NCBI RefSeq assembly: GCF_907164915.1
Contig: NW_025919337.1
Coordinates: 62,001-126,000 of the forward strand
Length of the DNA: 64,000 nt
Source of the DNA: Impatiens glandulifera
Lineage: Eukaryota; Streptophyta; Magnoliopsida; Ericales; Balsaminaceae
Direction of reading: 5' to 3'
Below are positions 1-11,439 of this stretch, piece by piece. Within the stretch, counting starts at the first letter, position 1, and every line of letters begins with the position of its first letter. Under the pieces are notes generated by a model, which was given only the letters and a program-made list of their open reading frames with translations, ran no database searches and was not told the origin of the DNA. The position numbers and the translations under genes were made by a program.

Positions 1-1620
1 TTACCAATTAACACAAGTCTTTTACAAAAAAAATAATTCGTTCAATCTTCAAGGTTTAGACATATCGTTGTTTAATTTGTTAATAAGTTAAATATTGCGT
101 TTATTTACATGCAAAAGAGGTTATTTCTATAGATTGGTATGTGATAAGCATTTACTTGGAATTTTATTCGTCAATTTTATCATTTTCCTAACTTTAGAAA
201 ATGCATTATTAAATTTTTTTTTTCAAAATATTGCTCCAATGCAATTCAAATCAACATTATATGCATCCATGTAATCAATCAATTTTGGACAAATCAACCT
301 AGTTAATCAACACATTCAAACTCAAGAATAGCAGCAATTTATCAATAAAAGAATTAGAAATCAATTACACTGAACTAAAACAAGATTTTCATTTAAATTC
401 ATACAAATTAGCTGATTAATTAAATTGAATCAGCATCTTACATAGGGTTCGTAGGGGCCATTGGGGCTGAGGCGTGGTGATTGAAGCTCACGAAGCTCAC
501 GAATCTGACATATCTTTCCTAAATCATTTCAGTGTGATTTTCTTCATCATTTCCTAGTTGCAAAAATATACAACATTTGAGCATTTAGGCTGCTTCCAAA
601 CTAGGAAAGTATTGTATCCTAATGTTAGTCAGGAAAATCTAAATAAGGAAAAAATGTATTATTAAAATAATGTGAAACTAATAAAGAGATAAAGAAACAA
701 ATAAAGTCTAAAATGAATACATCAGATACAGAATCAATCAAGAGACGTTATTTATGTACTTTAATGTAAATATATTTCTTCCGTATTTCTAAATGAAATG
801 AATTTATAGTATGCAGAATGCACATTATAATTTACATTTTTATGTTCTTTTTTCTCTATTTTTTTGGGGTTTTTTGCGTCCCCCATCGTTTTATGTAATA
901 ATTGAACGCTTATTGTGCTCCTTCTTGTTCTAATAAAAAGTTGTCCTTCTAAAGAATTAAAAGAATGGACATTGTCATGCATGAAACCTAGTATGAGAAA
1001 TCCATCAACTTAATCCCAAAGTTGATCAATGTCTCCATCTTAACCATGAATCACCAATTACCAAAATTCTTCCCCAAACAAATAATTACATAATCATTCA
1101 AGGTTTAGAGATATCGTTGTCTAGTTTTCTAATAAGATAAATATCATATTTATTAGTCGTTTTTCCATAAAAAATATCATATTTATTGACATGCAAGAGA
1201 AGTTATTTCTATAGATTGGTACGTGATAAACATTAATATGAATCTAGAACATCAAGTTCCTAATTCTGGAAAATGCAATTTGAAATTCTGTTTACAAAAT
1301 ATATTCCAATTCAATTCAAATCATCATCAAATACATTTCATTAAATCAATCTATTTTGGGCGAAATAAACAGTGAATCAACACATTCCAATTCAAGAATA
1401 AAAGCAATTAATCAAACAATTAGTCTTTTATCAAAATAATAAAAAACTGAAAACATTGAACTATAACTAGAATTTCATCCCAATTCATACAAATTAGCAA
1501 ATCAATAGCATCTGAAATTTTATCAACATCTTACCTAGGTTTGTAGGTACGTTTGGTGTCGAGGCATAGCTGCTGAAGCTCACGAAGATCGCATGTCATC
1601 TTACCTAGGTTTCGGCAACA
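1..1620. repeat. Diverged internal tandem duplication
   Basis: Positions 1..about 545 and 1035..1620 are diverged copies of one sequence. Both pass from a 'caccaatta/taccaatta' start through a shared stretch containing 'ttatttctatagattggta' and end near 'gaagctcacgaag'. No coding capacity was recognised. The 600..1030 interval between them holds only short frames without recognisable domains. Confidence 0.75.
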
Positions 1621-2404
1621 ATAGCAATAGAATGCAATGATGGAGGGAAAAGGAATTCCCGGAGAGTTTAAATGGAGATGCTTTCCAAATCCTTGACTTG
1701 AAATTTTGAAGAACCGGAGCTACTGAAAGACTGGCTTGGCTCCTGTCTATAAGCTCCTCGTTTTCCTAAACAACATTTAACAATTAGGGGTTGTTTGGAA
1801 TTTGCTTATTTGCATCAATACATAAACAAACCAAAATAGTAAAAGTAGTGTCATTTGTTGGGTATAAGTTAATCAAAATGAATAGAACATGCAATACAAA
1901 CCTAAAAAACAATATCTCAAAGAAGTAGAAGGTCTCAAAAGAACACTGAATCTCCACATCGAGGTTCAATGGAGATGCCTTGGAGTAATTTTATCAAAAT
2001 TACCTGATCCTTCAATCGGTAGCAAAGGCTTCTAGGCTCGGATGGAAAACTCTCGCGTCTCACAACGGATCGAACTCAGGGTTTATCCTCGCAAGAAACC
2101 ATCGTTGCAACGCTCCAGAATACTGTCATTCGAGCGTCAAACGCCATCGGATGACCTTCTTCACGGACAGAGTCCTCCGCGGCTGCGCAGTTTTCTCTTT
2201 CTACAATTCTAGAGAGAGTGAAAACCTAATTTATATCTTTTTGCCGACCGGAGTCTTCCTATAATTAGATATAACCTAATTTATAAATAAGTTATTTGTA
2301 ATTCACATTAACCCCGATACTAATTTATAACCTAATGAGTTATAAAGCCAAAAATATTAAAAAGAAAAAAATATTAAAAGAAGAAGAGAGCAGTAGCTGA
2401 CTAC
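1621..2404. other. No recognised gene; short GC-richer patch
   Basis: About 2000..2230 is richer in GC than its surroundings and resembles the start of a lost gene or UTR, but I see no long frame or domain. Copy B lacks about 40 bp here (near 2104..2145 of copy A). Confidence 0.4.
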
Positions 2405-3362
2405 TGTGTGCTTGATGTTATGGAAGGCCAATGAAATTTTATATTCTAAGGTCAAATGCGGATGGGACAAGAATCATTCAGACTGTCAACCGTATAAACT
2501 TTCAAAAAGGACCAATGTGCATGAATGGAATGTTGAAATCAATAACAAATTTAATTTGCGGTATGGCAGTGTATTCGCTCTAAAAAAAAAATTGTTGAGT
2601 GGTATCACAGCGTATGATCTTCTACATCGACATCATATTACTTTTGTTAGTTTATAGAGGTAGGCTGATGACTAGAGATCGATTGAGCAGGTTCATGATC
2701 ATCTCTAACACTAGTTGTGTCCTATGCATCAATTGCGATGAGTCGATTTCTCATTTATTTGGTGAATGTAAGTTCACTAAAGTTCTTTGGGGTAAATTAG
2801 TCGACAATTTGAGCTTATAATCTCACTTAGTTGATTGGAGTGATATTATAAATTTAGTGTTTTCAAATACTAAAGGAAACTAATTTAAGTCCAATTTATT
2901 CAAATGCTTTTAAGGATGTCTTGTGTATCATTTTGGATGAAGAGAAATGCTAGAATTTTCTCTAGAACAAGAGAATGAAAATCAAGTATGGAATGATATT
3001 GTTGGTGGTGGTCTATCTCTTATTAACACATGGAGAAGAACGCTTAAGAATTGGGAGTTTTGTTAAAGATGGAGGAGGATTGTGTTTGATAAAGTCACAA
3101 AGGAAGCAATGTTTAAGGTGAGATAGAAATGAATTCTTGATTGATGGTTATTGGGTACATGATGTTCCAATTTATTTTTTAAAATAAATTGTTCTTGTTT
3201 TTGTTTGCTATATTTTTCTAATTGTTGAACTTGTTATTTTATTTGAATTCATAGATTTGTTTGTTTTCAAAATTAGGACAAAGGGATGTTTTGTCTTAAT
3301 TTCAAAACTCTTGTATCTCTCCTCCTTTTAGGATTTTAATTAAATAATAATAAGTAATTTCT
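2405..3362 (+). mobile_element. LINE (non-LTR retrotransposon) 3' remnant, copy A
   Basis: A short frame at 2599..2820 reads RGRLMTRDRLSRF, then a CVLC motif, then ESISHLFGECKFTKVLW. This is the pattern of the zinc-binding domain after the reverse transcriptase of plant LINEs (zf-RVT type). Upstream, 2406..2657 looks like decayed coding sequence of the same element in another frame. Downstream is an untranslated tail ending in an A-rich stretch near 3350, as expected for a LINE 3' end. The reverse transcriptase core is absent, so this is a 5'-truncated, broken copy. Confidence 0.7.
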
Positions 3363-4834
3363 GAAAAAAAATATGTCTAAAATGAAAAGCTCCACATCGA
3401 GGTTCAAACCAAATCAAAGAAAATACAGAGTAAAGGTAAAGAGTGTTACAATAAGAATTGTAAAAAAATGAATTCCCGGAGAGTTTAAATCTCTTTCACT
3501 ATGTTCCTCAAGATCTATTCAATGGAGAGTGGGAGTGAAATCTTGTATTTTTTTGGTCGAGTTATTAACTATTTTATGTAACCAAGTTTTCAAATATATA
3601 TTTTAATATTCACAATAATAGTTGTCACTTTAAAGGTTATAGGAATGTATCCATCACAAATAAAAGTTTATCATAAAATTCCGTTCTACTATAATAAAAA
3701 GTATTTAATTACGTATCTTTATTTTATTTGTTCATTAATAAAAAAATATCACGTCTTCATAAATTTTTACAATCTCTATCAACTATTCCTACTTAACAAC
3801 AATCATTACTTACTAAATATTGAATAAATATTGAATAAATATTGAATATGATGGACGAGGATACAGATAATAAATTTACAAAAATTCAAAGTCATAATCT
3901 GCAATAGTGAGAGTTTCAATTAGGCTTACACAAATTAATAAAAAAACATTATTGATTCACCAATGAACTCAAATACAGATTTGCCCGAATAGACTTATTC
4001 TGGATGTATACGAGCCACTTCTGATATGTTTTCCAAAGTTGAATGGTCTGCAATGCAGAAAATTTTGTTTTGGATTGTCTATTAGCACATTGAGATTCAA
4101 TATAAATATTTTAGAATATGTCTTAACCATAATCTTGTATATCATAATGGTTAAAAACATTTTTCTGGCAATAGAAACTACAACGCCTCGTAATCGTTCA
4201 AAATTGGACAATCAGAATAAACACTCTCATCATCATCAATGTTACTATTATTAAAAAGAATTCAATGTGCAATAATTTATAAATTCATCTACAACCTATA
4301 GCATTTTTTTATTATCTTTTTGGTAGGTTTGTAAAAGTTTATTTATTTATTTATTTTTTAAATATGAAGTTCAAAATTAATCAATCTGAATTCATTGCAG
4401 CTTCTTGGTATTAAACTGAATCATATGATTGATCAATGTTTTCTAAGAATTATGTATAGTTTAATTCAGTACATACATTTATAAAAGAGGAAAAAGTTAA
4501 ATGCATAAACATATTTTTCCTTTTCTTAACTGTTTCTACTTAATTTGTAAAATCTTTCATCCATGGTGGTGTATACAAAATTTTAGAATTTCTCTTTAAA
4601 ATAATTTTAGCGTCATTTTGTTGTAACATAATGTTTTGAATATTAGATGCTAGTTAAAAAAAAATCTTTTCAGCATTAAATTTATAAAATGGTTCAGATA
4701 AATCATTATGTTTTTGTTCTTCTACTATTATATCTTTCATTTCACAGTGAAAGAAAGTTGAAACATTTTTTAATTTCATCTTATAACAATAAGTTGAAAA
4801 TTTATCTTTTATAAATAGTATTGTGTATTATGTT
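3363..4834. other. AT-rich interval, no gene seen
   Basis: No frame with recognisable domains on either strand. Positions 3805..3850 contain a short tandem of 'aatattgaat' units, expanded relative to copy B. Confidence 0.5.
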
Positions 4835-4842
4835 AATAACAA

Positions 4843-5551
4843 GGGAAATTTGACGAAATAATCCTAATAATAGGGTTATTTTCAAATTTAGCATAGGTAT
4901 GATAAATTTATCAAATATAACTTTTTGCCATGGGCAAAAGACATCAACGAAATCAAAGACCCATACTTAACCAACAATCTCTGCAAAATTAGTCAAGTGA
5001 AACAATGTTAAGAAAGTTAAATGACAAATGCAATTTTCGCAGGCGACAAATACAATTTTTGCTGGCGACAAATGCAATTTTCGTAGGCGGAAAATACATT
5101 TCGCTTTCTGCACTAACAATAAACACAATAAAACCATTTAGCCACCCTCTAAAAGCATTCAACAACCCCTAAAACTCTAAACCTAAACTATAAACGCAAC
5201 CCTAAATCATTCTTCCATTTCATCATTAATGCAAGGAAAACTAAGAAAAACTAACATGAAATGATGAAGGCGAACGACGTTTCCTCGGGGAGTTGATCGA
5301 TCCCTTTGTTTTGTGGGTTCGCTTGGATCGTCGGGGGAGAAGAAGAAGAGAGATTTGAGGGTGGGGAGAAGAAGGAGACTGAAATGGAGAGAGAGAGAGA
5401 AAATGGGTTGGGAAATAAAAAAGGGCATAATTTTAATTAAGGGGTAAAGATGTCTTTTGCCCATGGCAAAAGGTTATATTTGATAAATTTATCATACCTA
5501 TGCTAAATATGAAAATAACCCTATTATCAGGGTTATTTCGTCAAATTTCCC
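4843..5551. mobile_element. 709-bp TIR element (MULE-like), copy A
   Basis: Both ends start GGGAAATTTGACGAAATAA in inverted orientation. The terminal inverted repeats extend about 100 bp (4843..4944 and 5448..5551) and reach the palindromic 'gccatgggca' region. Perfect 8-bp target duplications 'aataacaa' flank the element at 4835..4842 and 5552..5559. Each TIR contains a small palindrome (ccctaataatAGGG type). Inside are three imperfect copies of a 'ggcgacaaatgcaattttcg' motif (5023..5092). No transposase is present, so it is non-autonomous. MULE is the best fit, although an 8-bp rather than 9-bp duplication leaves hAT-like possible. Confidence 0.8.
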
Positions 5552-5559
5552 AATAACAA

Positions 5560-7230
5560 TAGGTCTATATATACATAAATTGAGTTAATGACATCTTCAA
5601 CATTCCTCCACAATTAATGACATCTCTAAGTTTGAAATAAAAGTATTAATTGTGTATTATGTTAATAACAATAGGCCTATATATACATAAATTGTGTTAA
5701 TGAAAAGTTTAGAAATATTAAAAGTCTAGAAATATTAAAAGTCTTTAAAATATAAAATGAAAAGTTATCCACATATACATTTAATTATTTTGTTTAATAT
5801 CCCCGCAAAAGAAAATAAGCGACACACAGTAGTGTTTGTTACGTAGTATTTGCATTATTAAAATTTATTTTGTAAGTTCATATATTAATCGTTATTTTGG
5901 TTCTTAGATGAATAATAATAAGAATCTGACGAGGGTCGTCGCCAATAATCAGCCTATTGTATAACCACGATCGGAGGATTCATCTCGCAAATAACAAGAA
6001 CCAATTTTCTCGTAAAACTCTTTGGCAACAATCACCACCACCTAATAATTGGGTTCCTCATTATAATACCAATTAGATGCATAAACCATTTGAAACTAAA
6101 CTTTAGTCATACACAAAAATATGTCACTTGTAAGCATACCTCAGTTCTGAATAGAGTATCTAGGGATGAAAGGTTTAGTTGCACCTCCCAATCTTGTGAA
6201 CCGAATAATATTCAACAAAAGATCATTAAAGATAATTATAAGACAAACAGTTTACAAACTCAAATGCACCAAGATACAGAATGATACAAGCATAAAACAG
6301 ATTATAATCTCACAATGATAACACCATTCAACTTTCTAGGGAACAAAATAACAGACTACTGTGAAGAAGGCCATTTATCATCAACAATTGAATCTATCTT
6401 AGTTTCTAACACCATTGAAAAGAGTAGAGAGTGGAGGATGACTAACTACTATGGAGTCTAGACACTAAAACTGAATAAGTTGCCACTTGGCCAAGTTCAG
6501 TCAAAAACAAACATCACCCAGCTTAGAACAAACAAGCAAACAAACAACAGAATCTGAGCTATAAGTAGAGAAATTGTACCTTGTCTGAACAACTTCTGAC
6601 TGCTCAGTTTTATCAGCTTTAACAAAATTGGAATTTGCATCCAAAATCAGACATAAATTATATAGCTGAATTTCAATTTAGGTTAAACAACAAATAAATG
6701 AAGAAAGGAACAGACAAACAAATTCTTCGACCAAATCAAACGGAGAAAATGTAAAATTATTACCTAGAATCTTGACAGGAGGATGGCGTAAAATCGACAA
6801 AGGGAATCTGTGGCCGGAGGAGGACGGAGCGGTGGAGGAAGAATAGATTTGGGCGGAGAATCGTTTTTGGGGAGAATCTATCTGGACAGATCTGGGGCGG
6901 GAAAGAAAGTGAGCGAGAGAGGCGGAAGAAGAAAGAAATAAAAGGAAGAAGAAAGAAAGAAAAGTGAGCGTCCTCGGTTATTACACATTTTCTACTAGTG
7001 CTAAATACCATTAAAGAATAGTAATTATAATTGAAATTCACGGTGTTATCCCTCCAAGAAACATGAATATTCCTTTTTTTACAAAATCAGTTACACTACA
7101 ATCACAAGTTAGTAAAGCCTTATTATAAATTAATTTTTCATCATAATTTAAAATTTGTTATTGTTTGATCTGATTTGATTGTGACGTCTTTTAAACCGAT
7201 TCTTACCACCAATAGGCTACCTTGGTGGGG

Positions 7231-7231
<1 letters not shown>
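5560..7231. other. Non-genic interval with a probable 0.9-kb insertion (about 6085..7005)
   Basis: The flanks 5870..6080 and 7010..7190 are adjacent in a related single-copy sequence at 21870..22440, so about 920 bp between them looks inserted here (also in copy B). The insert has no domain I recognise. Its right part (6770..6990) is purine-rich and holds a low-complexity minus-strand frame that I do not treat as a gene. Confidence 0.5.

Positions 7232-7301
<70 letters not shown>
7232..7301. repeat. (TA)n microsatellite, copy A
   Basis: Uninterrupted run of about 35 TA dinucleotides. The equivalent in copy B is 46871..46942. Confidence 0.98.
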
Positions 7302-7303
<2 letters not shown>

Positions 7304-8730
7304 CCAACCTTATATCTTCATTAGTTATATTGTTGATTTTTTTTTGTTATTCTAGTATACCGGACAATTTAGCAAAAGAGATATATGATAGATAAAATAG
7401 TTATAATATTGTTCTTTGTGATTTGTAGTTTAATGGAATGAACTGTACAAAATTTGGGGATATTGCTGCTTTAATACATTCAAGATAAAAGTAGTAAATA
7501 TTATGTTTTTAAAATAGATTATATTATTTTAATTGAATATTTGGTGTTAATTATTGAATTAATTGTAGGACAATAAAATCAGAAGAAGAGCCTAATATTC
7601 CATTAATTGTTAGATAAATAATTTATCTCAATTAATTCAAGATAATGGGGTAAGAAAATTGTCATATATTATCATATTTTAGGCTTTTAATAATTGTAGA
7701 AGAAAAATGTATACATTAGGTTGAATGTGTTGTTTGAATTTTTAGATTTTAACCTTAACCTTGTGTTTTTTTTAGTGTGTCAGGCTGTTTTTTAATAATT
7801 TTTTCCCTTAACATTTTTGTTATACTATTGTCATTAAGAAATAAAACTCTCATTTATATTATTTTGAATATATAATTAATGGAAAAAAAAGTATAAACTC
7901 TAATTTATATTATTTCTCGGTATATATTATATATTATTATTTATAAATATATATATATATATAATTATATATAAAATTAATTTAAAAAATATATAAAACA
8001 AATAAAAACTACAAAAAGTTAAAAAGGTACTAAACAAATATTTTATTTTGAAACTATCTCCTAACAGATTGTCTCAAAAAAGTTAGTCAAAAATTGAATT
8101 AATTTAAATTAATATATAAATTTAAACAAATTTGTATTTAATATATTATTTATTCAATATTATTAAATATTTGAATAAATAAACTAGTTCACAGTTAAAT
8201 AAATAAAATCCAAAAAAGGGACACATTAAATATTAATTTTAAATTCATTTATTATTTTTTTAATTATTTTATTATGAATTATTTTTTTCATTAATTTTAT
8301 TATTAAATAGATTTACCTTATATAAATGATTTATAACAATTTCACAAATGATTTAAATGTTTATCATATTTCACAAATTTCACATATTTATTTAGAACTA
8401 TCTATTAACCGAAACATTTGAGTTTTTATTTATTTATTTAATTTATTAATATATACCTACCATATTTTAGAACATTATTTAATCTAAATTAATATTCTAA
8501 TAAAATATTTATAAAAAAAGTTTTTAAATAATTTTATTTTTTCCAAACCTAAATTCAGCCTTATTTTATTTTTTCTTAAAATAATTTAATAAAATTCTAA
8601 ATAAAAAAAGATATCTAATTTCTTAAATAATATATGTATAAAACTTTCAAAATTCAAACTCTAACATAAATATATTTACCAAAATATGTAACTTTTAATT
8701 TAATAAATATAAAAATATCTATCTATATAT
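7302..8730. other. Very AT-rich interval, no gene seen
   Basis: Homopolymeric A/T and short ATA tracts with stops in all frames. It is colinear with copy B 46943..48360. From about 7768 it is colinear with copy C, which begins at 59781. Confidence 0.6.
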
Positions 8731-10735
8731 ATATATTGATTAATTTTTAAAGTGTCCGGATTGCCGGGTCGAGAATGTGGTTAATTTGGATATATATGTG
8801 AGAGTAATTGGATATTTGAGTCGGATTGTGGGTTGATCCGTCATAAATTTAAAACGGTTTAAAATAAAATTAAAAATGCTATATGTATATTTCAAACTCG
8901 TAACCTAATAAAATAAGTATAACCATTTAACAAACTAGACTAATAAGACTTTATATTTTAAATCCAATACAAAATTTGACGAACGCGGGACGTTTTAAAA
9001 ATATAAGTTCTTTTTAACTACTAATCTATATATATATATATATATATAATGATGCTTAATTTTTAAGGTGTCCGGATTGCCGGGTCGAGAGCTATAGTTA
9101 ATTTGGATATATATGTGAGAGTAAATGGATACTTGAGTCGGTTTGTGGGTTGATTCGCCATAAATTTAAAACGGTTTAAAATAAAATTAAAAATGCTATA
9201 TGTATATTTCAAACTAGGAACCTAACAAAATAAGTACAACCATTTAACCAACTAGATTAATTAGACTTTATATTTTAAATTAAAATACCAAATTTGATGA
9301 ACGCGGGACATTTTAACAATATAATTCAATTTTTAAACTAAGTAATCTATATATATAATGATGCTTAATTTTAAAAATGTCCGGATTGTCGGGTCGAGAG
9401 TTGTTATTAATTTGTATATATATGTGAGAGTAAATTAAAAATATTATCAAATTTTAACAGTAACTTTTTTTCTCGGTTATATATCTTTACTCGTGTAAAT
9501 GCACGAGCTATATTTCAAAGTGTCCGGATTATCGGGTCGAGAGCTGTGGTTAATTTTGATATATATGTGAGAGTAAATGGATAGTTGGGTTAGATTGTGG
9601 TTTAACCCGCCCATAAATTTAAACGGTTAAAAATAAAATTAAAAATACTATATAAAATTAAAAATGCTATAGGTATGATTTTTTACTTGCAACTTAATAA
9701 AAACAAGTACAACACTTTAATAAACTAGACTATTAACACTTTATACTTTAAACTGAACACCAAATTTGATGTATGCGGGACATTTTAACAATATAAGTTC
9801 AACTTTTTAACTAACTAATATATATATATATATAAATATAAAGATGCTTAATTTTTAAAGTGTCCGGATTGCCGGGTTGATAGTTGTGGTTAATTTAGAT
9901 ATATATGTGATAACAAATGGATATTTGGGTCGGATTGTGGGTTGACCCGCCCAAAAACTTAAAACGGTTAAAAATAAAATGAAAAATGCTATAGGTATGG
10001 TTCAAACTTGCAACCTAACAAAACAAGTACAACTCTTTAACCAACTAGGCTAATAACAATTTATATTTTAAATTCAACACCAAATTTGATAAGCGCGAGA
10101 AATTTTAACAATATAAGTTTAACTTTTTAACTAACTAATATATATATATATATATAATTATGCATAATTTTTAAAGTATCCGGATTGCCGGGTCGAGAGC
10201 TGTGGTTAATTTAGATATATATGTGATAGTAAATGGATATTTGGGTCGGATTGTGGGTTGACCCGCCCATAAACTTAAAACGATTAAAAATAAAATAAAA
10301 AATGCTATAAACATGGTTTGAACTTGCAACCTAACAAATTAAGTACAACTCTTTAACCAACTAGGTTTATAACACTTTATATTTTAAATTCAACACCAAA
10401 TTTGATTAACGCGAAATATTTTAACAATATAAGTTCAACTTTTTAACTAACTAATATATATATATATATATATAATGATGCTTAATTTTTAAAGTGTCCA
10501 GATTGTCGGGTCGAGAGTTGTGGTTAATTTAGATATATATGTGAGAATAAATTGATATTTGGGTCGGATTGTGGTTTGACCCGACTATAAAATTTAAAAC
10601 GGTTAAAAATAAAATTAAAAATATTATAGGTATGGTTTGATCTTACAAACTAAAAAAATAAGTACAACCATTTAACTAATTAGCATAATAACACTTTATA
10701 TTTTAAATTCAACACCAAATTTGGTAAACGCGGTA
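8731..10735. repeat. Tandem array of about 310-bp repeats with tRNA-like boxes, copy A
   Basis: Seven units are marked by 'gtccggattgccgggtcgag' variants at about 8752, 9069, 9378, 9522, 9860, 10178 and 10495. Most units contain a (TA)n tract, the 'gtccgga' block, 'tgggttgacccgccc' and 'gcaacctaacaaaacaagta'. The fourth unit follows after only about 145 bp, so the third is truncated. On the minus strand each full unit carries TAGCCTAGTTGG (A-box) and, about 31 nt later, AAGTTTGAACC (B-box-like), for example 10041..10052 and 9999..10009. This suggests a SINE-like, tRNA-derived origin. Confidence 0.85.
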
Positions 10736-11439
10736 GTTCATAATTAGTTTTTAATCGGTCATAATTCTCTTTTAACTATGCGCTATAGATTTCACTATTA
10801 TTAGTGAGGAATAATAGAAAATTTTCGTCATATTTATAAAGATGGGAAATTTGATCAAATGACCCTCAAAAGAGGGTCATCCTCAAAAATAACCTTACAA
10901 AATTCAGTTTTTATTTTTAATCTTTTTTTAAAAAAATTGACACTTTTACCCTTACTATTTTTTTTCTTCCTTTCCTTTTCCCCATTTCTTCCCGGCCGTC
11001 TTCCAGCCGCGACAGTTGCTCCCAAGTCGGGAATCCCCCGGACGATCGCCAAGCCCCCTAACGTGGGAAAGTTTCCTCGACACCTGACCCAAGCCCCAGC
11101 CGTTTACTTTTACCCAGCCAGACGATCGCAAGCTAGGGCGACGCTGAGCCCCGACGACGCTGTGCTTCCCCAGGTTCTTTTACCTTCTATTATTTCTTTC
11201 TCATTTTAATCATTCAGTTTCTCTTTTACATGCTGAACAAACCTGAATGCAAGATTACTTTTAGGGTCTTAGTTTAGGGTTGAGCGTGGGGTTGAGCGTG
11301 GGGCTTGGGGCGTAGGGCGTGGGTGGGGCGTGGATTCAATTGCAATTCAAGACAGACTTAGTGAGTTTTAGTGGCTTAGAAACTCTATTCCCTTGTTTTT
11401 CGATTCTGACTCTTTAATCACAATTATTTTCTTTTCCAG

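Noticed and set aside
10859..11209. 116-codon frame starting at the TIR (also 62843..63193)
   Set aside because: It begins inside the terminal inverted repeat and reads through poly-T and GC-rich arm sequence; no domain.
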